Shown here in pieces: positions 1-7,497 of a stretch of 8,231 nt of DNA; the first letter of the stretch is position 1, and every line of letters begins with the position of its first letter. The position numbers and the translations under genes are program-made. Where the stretch lies: NCBI GenBank assembly GCA_030668755.1, contig DAOVEW010000022.1:1-8231 (forward strand). Reading direction: 5' to 3'. This DNA comes from Bacillota bacterium (GTDB lineage: Bacteria; Armatimonadota; Hebobacteria; Hebobacterales; Hebobacteraceae). The notes below the pieces were generated by a model. That model made no database searches. It saw only the letters and a list, made by a program, of their open reading frames with translations, and had not been told where the DNA came from.

Positions 1-2454
1 GTAGGGGACGACGGTTCGCTCCCAGCGCTCGCCGAGCGCATCGTCTCGCCACCGGGAGACATCCGGCCAGTCGCTGACCTGGATCGTTTGCTCCTTGCCC
101 TCCCAGTCCGGCAGGTGCTGCCAGACCTCTTCCATGGTGTGGCTCAGGATTGGCGCCAGCGCCTTGGCCAGGGTGCTGGCGAGCACCCAAAGGGCCGTCT
201 GCGCCGACCTTCGCCCTGAGCTGGCCGAGGCGTAAGTATAGAGTCTGTCCTTGAGCAAGTCAAGATAGATCTGGCTCAAGTCTACGGCGCAGAACTCGTG
301 GACGCGGTAGTAGACCTGGTGGAACTCAAAATGCTCATAGGCCTGCCTACAGCGCTCTACAAGCCCGGCCAGCCGGTGAAGAATCCAGCGATCGACCTCC
401 CGCATGCTCTCCGGGGGCAGGGCATCGCGCCCCGGGTCGAAGTCGTAGAGGTTGGCCAGCATGAAGCGGAGGGTGTTGCGCAGCCGGCGGTAGCCGTCAA
501 CTACCTGGCTGAAGATGTCGTGGCCGGTGGGCATGTCCTCCTTGAAGTCTACGTAGGAAACCCAGAGGCGCAGGATCTCAGCGCCGAAGTCGCGGACGAC
601 GTCCTGGGGATCGATTGCGTTGCCGAGGCGCTTGGACATCTTGCGGCCCTCGGCGTCGAGGACGAAGCCGGTCGTCAGCACGGTGCTGTACGGCCGGCCG
701 CCCTGGCTGATCAGCGAGTTCCAGAGCGAGAGCTGGAACCAGCCGCGGTACTGATCGTGGCCCTCGAGGTACAGATCCGCGGGCCAGCGTAGCTCCGGGC
801 GGGTCTTGAGCACGGCCGCGTGACTCGAGCCGGACTCGAACCAAACGTCGAAGATGTCTTGCTCGCGGCGGAAGCGGCCGCTGCCGCACTGGCGGCACTT
901 CGTTCCCACGGGGACGAGGTCTTCAATCGGCGTGGTGAACCAGGCCCCCGTGTCATTTGCGCGCACGAGTTCGATCGCGCGCGCAATCACCTCGTCGCTC
1001 AGGAGCTCGTGGCTGCAGTCCTCGCAGTACAGGGTCGGGATCGGGATGCCCCATGCGCGCTGGCGAGATATGCACCAGTCGGGCCGGTCCTCCATCATAC
1101 CGCGTATTCGCTGCCGGCCCCAGGGCGGGACCCAGGTGACGTCGTCAACTTCGGCGAGCGCCTGCTCGGTAAACGGTTCGAGGTTCACAAACCACTGCTT
1201 GGTCGCACGGAAGATGACGGGCGACTCGCAGCGCCAGCAGTGGGGATACTGGTGGCGGTAGTCCTCGGCCTTTAGAAGCATGCCGCGCCGGCGCAGCTCC
1301 TCCACGATCTTGGGGTCGGCCTCGGTGTGCGAGAGGCCGGCGAACTCGCCTCCCTCGTCGGTGAACACGCCGCGCTCGTCCAGGGGCTGGAGCGTGGGCA
1401 GGCCGTACTTGCGGGCGGTGTCGAAGTCCTCGCGGCCGTGGCCGGGGGCAGTGTGGACGCATCCCGTGCCCTGTTCGAGGGTGACGTAGTCGGCGAGCAC
1501 GACCGGCACCTCGCGTTCCACGAAGGGGTGCTTCAGCCGACCGCCCTCGAGGGCAACGCCCTTCACCTCCGATACCACCTCGTAGTCGCCGATGCCGACG
1601 GCGCCCATGGTGGTCGCCAGCAGCTCTTTCGCCAGCACGAGGTGCTCCTCGGGCGTGCGGACCAGGACGTAGAGCAGTTCGGGGTGGAGCGCGACCGCGG
1701 CGTTGGCGGGCAGCGTCCAGGGGGTGGTGGTCCACACCGCGAAGGAGACGGGACCGACGGCTGGGACGCCGTCCAGGGATCTCTCCGGAAGAGAAACCAC
1801 CGGAAAACGGATGTGGACGGAAGGGGATGTCGCTTCCTTGTATTCGAGCTCGGCATCGGCGAGTGCCGTCTCGCACTCGGGGCACCAGTGAACCGGCTTG
1901 AGCCCGCGGTAGACGCACTTCCTCTTGACGAATGCGCGGAATGCCTCGAGGACGGCTGCCTCGTACTCCGCGCTCATGGTGAGGTAGGGGTGATCCCAGT
2001 CGGCGCGGACGCCAAGCCGGCGGAACTGCTGACGCTGGACGCCGACATAGCGGCGCGCGGTCTCCGCCGAGCGGGCGCGCAGCTCCGTGCGGTCGATCTC
2101 GTGTCTATCTATGTCGAATGTGCGAATGGCCGCGATCTCGGTCGGCAGGCCGTGGTTGTCCCAGCCGGGAACGAAGGGGACGTCGAAGCCCTGCAAGGTC
2201 TTGTACTTGACGACGACGTCCTTGAGTATCTTGTTGAGGGCCTGTCCGAGGTGGATGTCGCCGTTGGAGAAGGGCGGCCCGTCGTGCAGTATGTACTGCG
2301 GCGCGCCCTTGCGGCAGCGTCGGACGGTCTCGTAGAGCGAGATCTCCTCCCAGAACTGCTGGATGCGCGCCTCGAGCTCTGAGAGGTTAGCCCGCATGGG
2401 GAAGTCAGTTCTCGGCAGGTTGAGTGTTTCTCGATAATCGTGCGTCTTCGCCAT
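1..2454 (-). CDS. ileS: Isoleucyl-tRNA synthetase (IleRS), C-terminus cut by window edge
   Basis: This gene encodes the cytoplasmic enzyme that charges tRNA-Ile with isoleucine using ATP. The minus-strand frame is open from the ATG at 2454 down to base 1, giving 818 residues. Bacterial IleRS is usually about 930-1050 residues, so the tRNA-binding and zinc C-terminus is outside the window. The protein opens MAKTHDYRETLNLPRTDFPM, typical of bacterial IleRS. The class I HIGH motif is at residues 68-71 but reads HLGQ. PGWDNHGLP follows around W98. The editing domain shows TTTPWTLPAN (W246), then VHTAPGHG with H334 and D343, one residue offset from the E. coli editing residues H333 and D342. A CEDC...CRQC cysteine pair precedes DVWFESGSSH, and the second ATP motif KMSKR is at 605-609. 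A ribosome site (AAGGA, 2465-2469) lies ten bases before the ATG. No frameshift was found. Its leader contains two strong hairpins. Confidence 0.97.
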   Translation of the reverse strand, partial: MAKTHDYRETLNLPRTDFPMRANLSELEARIQQFWEEISLYETVRRCRKGAPQYILHDGPPFSNGDIHLGQALNKILKDVVVKYKTLQGFDVPFVPGWDNHGLPTEIAAIRTFDIDRHEIDRTELRARSAETARRYVGVQRQQFRRLGVRADWDHPYLTMSAEYEAAVLEAFRAFVKRKCVYRGLKPVHWCPECETALADAELEYKEATSPSVHIRFPVVSLPERSLDGVPAVGPVSFAVWTTTPWTLPANAAVALHPELLYVLVRTPEEHLVLAKELLATTMGAVGIGDYEVVSEVKGVALEGGRLKHPFVEREVPVVLADYVTLEQGTGCVHTAPGHGREDFDTARKYGLPTLQPLDERGVFTDEGGEFAGLSHTEADPKIVEELRRRGMLLKAEDYRHQYPHCWRCESPVIFRATKQWFVNLEPFTEQALAEVDDVTWVPPWGRQRIRGMMEDRPDWCISRQRAWGIPIPTLYCEDCSHELLSDEVIARAIELVRANDTGAWFTTPIEDLVPVGTKCRQCGSGRFRREQDIFDVWFESGSSHAAVLKTRPELRWPADLYLEGHDQYRGWFQLSLWNSLISQGGRPYSTVLTTGFVLDAEGRKMSKRLGNAIDPQDVVRDFGAEILRLWVSYVDFKEDMPTGHDIFSQVVDGYRRLRNTLRFMLANLYDFDPGRDALPPESMREVDRWILHRLAGLVERCRQAYEHFEFHQVYYRVHEFCAVDLSQIYLDLLKDRLYTYASASSGRRSAQTALWVLASTLAKALAPILSHTMEEVWQHLPDWEGKEQTIQVSDWPDVSRWRDDALGERWERTVVPY

Positions 2455-2527
2455 CAGACAGCTTTCCTTGTAGAGATCAGGATCGGCTCCTCGACGCGTG
2501 TGGTCGGCAGGACTGGCGTCTCCGGGC

Positions 2528-2578
2528 GGCGGAGCGGGACAAGACCGGGTGCGCCGGGCACACGGGACCGGTTCCGCC
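2528..2578 (-). promoter_or_regulatory. Strong hairpin in ileS 5' leader (hairpin B)
   Basis: Read on the minus strand, GGCGGA (2578-2573) pairs with TCCGCC (2533-2528). Directly inside, ACCGG (2572-2568) pairs with CCGGT (2548-2544), and GTGTG (2563-2559) pairs with CGCAC (2553-2549) around a five-base loop. One internal pair is G-U in minus-strand RNA but C-A in plus-strand RNA, so the fold is better as an ileS leader transcript. It ends 73 bases before the ileS start. There is no T-run after it, so it does not look like a simple intrinsic terminator. Function is unknown; it could be a leader regulatory structure or chance pairing in GC-rich DNA. Confidence 0.45.
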
Positions 2579-2580
2579 CC

Positions 2581-2618
2581 CGCGGCCGGCCACTGAGTTT
2601 ACCAGATGGCGGGCCGCG
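2581..2618. promoter_or_regulatory. Long near-perfect inverted repeat / hairpin between ileS and the GH42-like gene (hairpin A)
   Basis: CGCGGCC (2581-2587) pairs with GGCCGCG (2612-2618). After a single G-G mismatch, GCCA (2589-2592) pairs with TGGC (2607-2610). Then CTG (2593-2595) pairs with CAG (2603-2605), with one bulged A at 2606 and a seven-base loop. That is 14 Watson-Crick pairs in 38 bases. It sits immediately upstream of hairpin B in the ileS direction, so both could form one structured leader. Either strand folds equally well, so it could also be a DNA operator or a roadblock between the divergent genes. No T-run follows on either strand. Confidence 0.5.
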
Positions 2619-2720
2619 ACACCAGTGGGCCCGGACGGACCGTCGCTGCGGCTCCAGGAGCAGGAGCGGGAACACCCGCGGACAAGAAGACGCGGATTCA
2701 AGCGGCTGTACATGTCGCAT

Positions 2721-2728
2721 GGAGGAGG
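2721..2728 (+). promoter_or_regulatory. Ribosome binding site that fixes a GTG start for the GH42-like gene
   Basis: GGAGGAGG is a near-perfect Shine-Dalgarno sequence. Seven bases separate it from the in-frame GTG at 2736. The in-frame ATG at 2712 lies upstream of this site and has no comparable purine run ahead of it. This is why the GTG was preferred as start. Confidence 0.8.
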
Positions 2729-2735
2729 AACTCTG

Positions 2736-5700
2736 GTGAGGAAGAGCCGGGCGCGGCGCCGGTCAGCGGCGCCGAAGTATGATGTCGTCTATTCGCAGGA
2801 CCTAGTCACTCCGCATGTGAAGTGGGCCGATCCGTATGTCAACGGCCCAATTCGCGCGTTCTTTGTCTCCAGTGTGGACGAAGGGCGCGTAGTCGTCGAG
2901 CTAATGCAGCGGCTCACTCTTGACCCACGAGTCGTGAGCATTGACCCGCGGTGGGACGTAAACCGCTGGTGCATGGACAGATACGCGGATTTCGACGGAC
3001 GCGAGCCGAAGGACTACTCGAAATCATACGCGGTCTTGGAGGCGGAGCTCAAGGCGAACGCTCGGTACGATGTGTTGGTGATGCACAGCGTACTCGGGTG
3101 GAACCACATCCCGAAGCGGCTGCGAGAGCTGATCGAAGCGCGAGTTCGCCGCGGCGAGGGGCTGGTGCTCGTCCATCCCCACCTGGGAGAGGACGAGCGC
3201 GACAAGAGCCTCTGGAAGCTCTCGCCCCTTACCCAGGTGGAGTCGACGCGGCTCGATGGCCCGGGCGCAGGCGTAGATGAGGGTTATCCGCGGCCACCGC
3301 AGGAAGCCATCTCGGGGCGTGCCTGGCGCAGGGCCGCGGACCACTACGTCGTGGACGGCATACCGTTCGAGGCACTGCCCTATCCGGCCCTGAAGCATTA
3401 CCTGTATAAGCTGGGCAAGGACTCGCAGGCTCTGGTAACCGGCGAGGGCGGCGCCCCGGTCGTTGCGGTCAAGCAGTACGGGAAGGGGCGGGTCGTCGCG
3501 CTCGGTTACCACAACTACGCGCTGTTCCCCGAACTGGCTGCGCACCGCGGCGAGCTGAGGGAGGACTTCGGGGAGTACCTATACAGCCTGCGAGGGCGCG
3601 CCGTCGTCTGGGCGGCGCGCAGGGAGCCTGGAGTGCGAGTCCTGGACATTTCTCCCTCAGCCCCGCAGTTTGGGCCGAACGAGGTACAGGAAGGGCGCGT
3701 CGTGGTACGCCTCGCAAACGCTGGCAGGGCACGGCGTGCCCAGCTTGCGGTCACGATGGGAAATGAAGACGCTGAGACAGAGGAACAGGTCCGCAGGTCG
3801 GTCAGGCTGAGCCGCGGTGAAACAGAGGTCAGCCTGCCGCTTCCCCGTGGACCGGCGGCCAGCGGACGACACTGCGTCGAAGTGATCGTGAGCACCGACG
3901 GCAAGAGGCAGGACTGGGGCACAGCCATCTACCAGGTAACGCGCCCAGCGCGAGTGACCAAGGTGCTGCTGGAGCCCGACTCGGTGGCCGCGGGGCGGAC
4001 GCTGCGCGGCCGGGCCCGGGTCACGGGGAAGCCGCGAGGGATGACCCTCGTCAGTGAGCTGTGGGACCAGAGCGGCAGGCTTCTGGATCGAAGCGCTCGC
4101 GAGGTGCGATCGGGAAGAGAAGTCAGGTTCAGCGTGAGGTGCCCGGAGGCGCTCACCAATGTCGGCTGGGTGAAGTGTCGGCTGATGGACGGAGACCGAT
4201 ACGTGGACGAGGCGCGGGCGGAGGTCGCGCTCACCGCACCGCGGCGCAGGTGGGAGGACTACGAGGTAAACGTGCCGTGGCTGCACGGCGGCATGCGCCC
4301 GTGGACGGATCTGATCGAAGACCAGTATCGGAAGGCCGGTGTCACGAGCACGTCCGATCCCCGCCTGAACTTCCTCCTCACCGTGTCGCTCGAAACGCCT
4401 GGCTTCGGCGTCTACTGGTATCGGCGCCGGCCCTACCTCGAGCGGAAAGCACACTACGCGAGGACGAAGGACCCGAAGTACCTGGCGCGAGTGCCCTGCA
4501 TACACACAGACGACTTCCGCCGGCCGGTGGCGCGCGCGATACAGCGGGGCATCCCGGCCGTGCTGAAGTACAGCCCACTCGCCTATTACCTGGCAGATGA
4601 ATCCTCCATCACTTGCTACGAGGACGCCTTCGATCTCTGCTGGAGCGACGCCACGTTGGCCGAGTTCAGGAAGTGGCTGCGGCGGCAGTACGGCAGCCTC
4701 TCGAAGCTCAACGCGGAGTGGGGCACACGGTATCGGAGCTGGCAGAAGGTGATGCCCGTGACCTGGGAAGAGGCGCAGAAGCGCAGCAACCCCGCTCCCT
4801 GGGTCGACCACAGGTTGTTCATGAACAAGACGCTGGCAGAGGGCTTCGCGTACGCCTGCCGGCAGGCCCGCAGGGCGGACCCGAAGGGCCTGATGACGAT
4901 CTCGGGCACGCAGATGCCGGGGTCTCACAACGGCTGTGACTGGTGGCAGCTCGATCAGATCATCGACTACCTGCAGCCGTACTCTGTGGGCGGCCAGGAC
5001 GAAATGCACCGCTCGTTCAACCCCGGGCTCATCCTAACGGGATTCACCGGCTACACACTCTCCGGGGCGCCTCTCGAATATGAGATATGGCACCGGTTCT
5101 TCCACGGTCACCGCGGCGCGTCGATCTTCTGGGGTTACTCATTCGTGGACCCGGACCTGACACTCAACGCCCAGGGCAGGTCACTGGCCAAGTGCTTCGG
5201 CGAACTGCGGGGCGAGGGCCTGTCGCGGATCGTGAACCGGCTCCGGCGTCAGCACGACAAGATCGCCATCCACTTCTCGATGGCGAGTGGGCACGTGTGG
5301 TGGATTCGAGACGGGAAGCTCCAGTATGACGGCCTCGAGTACGGCCGACGTACCTCGCGGAGCTTCGCTCGGTTCGTAGATAACCGCGTCGCGTGGGGCC
5401 AGATACTCGAGGACCTGGGGTACCAGTATGACTACGTGTCCTACGAGCAGGTGGGGAATGGGGAGCTGCGTGGCTTCCGGGCGCTGATACTCCCGGCCTC
5501 AGTCGCGCTGTCGGGGCAGGAGGTCGAGAGCATCAGGGAGTTCGTGAGGCGAGGCGGCCTCGTCATCGCAGATGTGCTCCCGGGGACCACCGACGAGCAT
5601 GGTAAGCCGCAGCCGCAAGGGCAGCTTGACGACGTCTTCTCGGCACCGCGCCGCGGGCGGGCGCGCGCGGTCTGCCTGGACAGATGGCTCGACGGCTACG

Positions 5701-6383
5701 GAGAGGCGCGCTTGAGGGCCGAAGGTGAAGAGACGCGAAAGACGGTACGCGGCCTGCTCGAACAAGCCAATGTCCGGCCCCGGGCTGCCGTAACCGGTGC
5801 GCACCGGAGTCACCCGGTTGGCGTGGAGCGAGTCAACTGGCGTGGAGGTGGCGTTGAGATCATTGGTCTCCTCAAGGAGCTGAGAGCCGCGTTCCGAGAG
5901 AGCGCGGACGGGACATCGGGATATGTACTGAAGAAGGGAATGAAGACGGCCGAGAGGGTGCGCGTGCGACTGCCGAAGGAGGGACACTGGTACGACCTGC
6001 GCGACCACAGATATATTGGAGTGCGGGACGAAATCAGGACCACGCTGCGAGAGGCCGACCCGAAGCTGTACGCGATGCTTCCGTACCGAGTGCGGGGCCT
6101 GTCGCTGTCGCTCGAGGGAGGCCGGTCGCCCGGCGATCTCGTACGGTACGAGGCGAAGGTGAAGGCGGGCCGCGCGCGCCCTGTCCGTCACGTGCTCAAG
6201 CTGGAGGTTCTCGGTCCCGATGGCGCGAAGCGGTCGCTCTACTCGCGCAACATCGAGACGCGAGGGGGTGTAGCGCGAGCACAGTTGCGCCTGGCGCTCA
6301 ACGATGAGCCGGGGGAGTGGCGGATCGTGGTGACGGACGTCTTCTCGGGGGAGAGCGCGGAGAAGAGCTGGACGGTCCGCTGA
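2736..6383 (+). CDS. Giant multidomain GH42 (beta-galactosidase)-like protein
   Basis: The product is 1215 residues, against about 650-700 for ordinary GH42 beta-galactosidases. Visible order: a basic start without hydrophobic signal peptide; an alpha/beta domain resembling ThuA or class I glutamine amidotransferase folds (about 15-290, with GEGLVLVHPHLGED and GKGRVVALGYHN); two beta-sandwich domains (about 299-405 and 405-502); a GH42-type TIM barrel (about 505-840); a GH42 trimerisation-like amidotransferase fold (about 841-970, with LRGFRALILPASVALSGQEV and EFVRRGGLVIADV); a linker/beta region; and a final beta-sandwich (about 1116-1215). The barrel carries YYLADESS (E622, the expected acid/base position), FRKWLRRQYGSLSKLNAEWG and FFHGHRGASIFWGYS, all GH42-like. 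The usual nucleophile position near 769-773 reads GFTGY; E781 or E783 could substitute. It would hydrolyse a glycoside if active, but substrate and even activity are not shown. An in-frame ATG at 2712 is an alternative start. Confidence 0.85.
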   Translation: MRKSRARRRSAAPKYDVVYSQDLVTPHVKWADPYVNGPIRAFFVSSVDEGRVVVELMQRLTLDPRVVSIDPRWDVNRWCMDRYADFDGREPKDYSKSYAVLEAELKANARYDVLVMHSVLGWNHIPKRLRELIEARVRRGEGLVLVHPHLGEDERDKSLWKLSPLTQVESTRLDGPGAGVDEGYPRPPQEAISGRAWRRAADHYVVDGIPFEALPYPALKHYLYKLGKDSQALVTGEGGAPVVAVKQYGKGRVVALGYHNYALFPELAAHRGELREDFGEYLYSLRGRAVVWAARREPGVRVLDISPSAPQFGPNEVQEGRVVVRLANAGRARRAQLAVTMGNEDAETEEQVRRSVRLSRGETEVSLPLPRGPAASGRHCVEVIVSTDGKRQDWGTAIYQVTRPARVTKVLLEPDSVAAGRTLRGRARVTGKPRGMTLVSELWDQSGRLLDRSAREVRSGREVRFSVRCPEALTNVGWVKCRLMDGDRYVDEARAEVALTAPRRRWEDYEVNVPWLHGGMRPWTDLIEDQYRKAGVTSTSDPRLNFLLTVSLETPGFGVYWYRRRPYLERKAHYARTKDPKYLARVPCIHTDDFRRPVARAIQRGIPAVLKYSPLAYYLADESSITCYEDAFDLCWSDATLAEFRKWLRRQYGSLSKLNAEWGTRYRSWQKVMPVTWEEAQKRSNPAPWVDHRLFMNKTLAEGFAYACRQARRADPKGLMTISGTQMPGSHNGCDWWQLDQIIDYLQPYSVGGQDEMHRSFNPGLILTGFTGYTLSGAPLEYEIWHRFFHGHRGASIFWGYSFVDPDLTLNAQGRSLAKCFGELRGEGLSRIVNRLRRQHDKIAIHFSMASGHVWWIRDGKLQYDGLEYGRRTSRSFARFVDNRVAWGQILEDLGYQYDYVSYEQVGNGELRGFRALILPASVALSGQEVESIREFVRRGGLVIADVLPGTTDEHGKPQPQGQLDDVFSAPRRGRARAVCLDRWLDGYGEARLRAEGEETRKTVRGLLEQANVRPRAAVTGAHRSHPVGVERVNWRGGGVEIIGLLKELRAAFRESADGTSGYVLKKGMKTAERVRVRLPKEGHWYDLRDHRYIGVRDEIRTTLREADPKLYAMLPYRVRGLSLSLEGGRSPGDLVRYEAKVKAGRARPVRHVLKLEVLGPDGAKRSLYSRNIETRGGVARAQLRLALNDEPGEWRIVVTDVFSGESAEKSWTVR

Positions 6384-6417
6384 GCGGAAGTCACGGCCGG
6401 AGCAGCGGTGAGAAGAC

Positions 6418-6447
6418 GGGGGCACCCGCAGGAAGGCGGGCGCCCCT
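6418..6447. terminator. Hairpin between convergent genes, probable bidirectional terminator
   Basis: GGGGC (6419-6423) pairs with GCCCC (6442-6446), and CCCGC (6425-6429) pairs with GCGGG (6436-6440), with one A-C mismatch, a six-base AGGAAG loop and a closing G-T pair. It lies 34 bases past the GH42-like stop and 22 bases past the aldo/keto reductase stop, the expected place for a shared terminator. There is no T-run on either side, so termination efficiency is uncertain. The rest of the 86-base spacer shows nothing else. Confidence 0.6.
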
Positions 6448-6469
6448 CCGATATGTGGCCGACGCCGAA

Positions 6470-7408
6470 CTACCAGCCCAAGTTCAGCCCCGAAAACTCT
6501 CCACTGTGGAGTGACCGAAGCCGCGACATTTCCTCCTCAGTCAGCCTACTCCCGGCCGCCGCCGCGTCATCCTCGAGATGCGCGATTGAGACGGTGCCTG
6601 GTATGGCCGTGGAGACCGCGTCGAAGGAGAGCACGAATTGGAGTGCGGCCTGCGCGACGGTCCGGCCCGAGCGCTCGGTCAGGAAGTGGAGCTCCTTCAC
6701 CAGGCCCTGGCGCCGAGCGGTCAGCTCATCGCCCCAGCGCTCACGGGGATCGTCATTCTTCGCCTTGGAATCAGGCTTCAAATCGCCGCCGAGCATGCCC
6801 GAATCAAGCGGGACCTTGATAATGACCCCGACGCCCTCTTCCTTGGCCTTCGGGAAGAACCGGTGGGCCGGCTCTTGGTGGAACAAGTTGAACATGATCT
6901 GAATAGCGCCTACATTCCAGCGGGCGATGGCGTCCATGCCGAACTGCCCGTCGTCGAGCGAGATGCCGTAGAAACGGATCTTTCCCTGCCGCTTGAGTTC
7001 TTGCAGTGCCCCGAGGAGGTCTTCGTCATCGAGCACCGACGGCTTGGGGCTGTGGAGCTGATAGACGTCCACGTAGTCCGTCTGGAGGCGACGGAGGCTA
7101 CCCTCGAGCGCGCTGCGCATGTGATCCACGCTCCACTCCTTGCTGATCTCTCCGTCCTCGGCAACCACGGTACCGAACTTGGTGGCGATGATAAGGTCAT
7201 CGCGGCGAGGCCCGAGCGCCTTCCCAAGCCATTCCTCGCTGCGGCTTTGGCCGTAGAAGTCAGCGGTATCGAAGAAGTTGATCCCCAGATCGAGCGCGCG
7301 ACGAAGCAGCGGCGCGTAATCCGCCTGCGGATCATACCCGAGCGGACCGCAGCCCAGCCCTATCTCTGAAACGCGAAGCCCGGTCTTGCCGAAGTCTCGA
7401 TACTCCAT
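6470..7408 (-). CDS. Aldo/keto reductase
   Basis: A 312-residue NAD(P)H-dependent oxidoreductase of the aldo/keto reductase superfamily, of usual length and cytoplasmic. It starts MEYRDFGKTGLRVSEIGLGC, the standard N-terminus. The catalytic tetrad is complete: D47 and Y52 in FFDTADFYG, K77 in IATKFG and H119 in YQLHSP. Further family marks are WSVDHMRSALEGSLRRLQTDYVD split across 92-114, RFYGIS, and a C-terminal AAQAALQFVLS...AIPGT phosphate-binding segment. The ATG at 7408 was chosen because AGGAG lies ten bases upstream; the frame stays open to an ATG at 7468, but that start would add residues unlike the family and would run into the inverted repeat. It converges on the GH42-like gene and diverges from the isomerase-like gene, suggesting a role in sugar or ketone metabolism. 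The substrate cannot be named. Confidence 0.93.
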   Translation of the reverse strand: MEYRDFGKTGLRVSEIGLGCGPLGYDPQADYAPLLRRALDLGINFFDTADFYGQSRSEEWLGKALGPRRDDLIIATKFGTVVAEDGEISKEWSVDHMRSALEGSLRRLQTDYVDVYQLHSPKPSVLDDEDLLGALQELKRQGKIRFYGISLDDGQFGMDAIARWNVGAIQIMFNLFHQEPAHRFFPKAKEEGVGVIIKVPLDSGMLGGDLKPDSKAKNDDPRERWGDELTARRQGLVKELHFLTERSGRTVAQAALQFVLSFDAVSTAIPGTVSIAHLEDDAAAAGSRLTEEEMSRLRSLHSGEFSGLNLGW

Positions 7409-7441
7409 GTCTGTTCTTCTCCTGTCGGGTGTCAGGTAGTG

Positions 7442-7471
7442 CGCGCCTCTCCCTTTGGTGGAGGGCACGCG
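7442..7471. repeat. Imperfect inverted repeat in the divergent promoter region
   Basis: CTCTCC (7447-7452) pairs with GGAGGG (7460-7465), including one G-T pair, around a seven-base loop. Outside this, CGCG (7442-7445) pairs with CGCG (7468-7471) after an unequal bulge. It lies 33 bases upstream of the aldo/keto reductase start. It may be an operator or a leader hairpin, or chance. Confidence 0.35.
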
Positions 7472-7481
7472 AGCTCCTTGT

Positions 7482-7497
7482 TCTGAGTCGTCTCAGA
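7482..7497. promoter_or_regulatory. Perfect 6-4-6 palindrome, candidate operator
   Basis: TCTGAG (7482-7487) and CTCAGA (7492-7497) are perfect inverted copies separated by TCGT. The palindrome sits roughly midway between the divergent starts at 7408 and 7554, a usual place for a dimeric repressor or activator site. No regulator gene is visible in the window, and no convincing -35/-10 pair could be placed in the 145-base spacer, so the assignment is tentative. Confidence 0.4.

Noticed and set aside
1327..2382. Long plus-strand reading frame (351 codons) opposite ileS.
   Set aside because: It lies entirely antisense to a clearly conserved IleRS and shows no recognisable domain; such frames are expected in GC-rich genes.
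2528..2618. T-box riboswitch upstream of ileS: minus strand reads GGGGCGGAACCGG followed by GTCCC, similar to the T-box consensus.
   Set aside because: The tRNA-contacting UGGN is CGGA here, which would not pair with the acceptor end of tRNA-Ile (A73), ACC is tied up in hairpin B, and no Stem I with an isoleucine specifier loop could be placed.
2424..2735. Upstream in-frame extension of the GH42-like protein, to an ATG at 2424.
   Set aside because: It would overlap the ileS start and both hairpins and has low-complexity Arg/Pro-rich content, while a near-perfect ribosome site points to the GTG at 2736.
3657..5009. Long minus-strand reading frame (450 codons) opposite the GH42-like gene.
   Set aside because: It is antisense to a recognisable barrel region, is rich in Arg, Pro and Ala as shadow frames are, and has no motif or ribosome site that supports it.
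5499..6425. Minus-strand reading frame (308 codons) opposite the end of the GH42-like gene.
   Set aside because: It has shadow-frame composition, covers the terminator hairpin and has no family resemblance.
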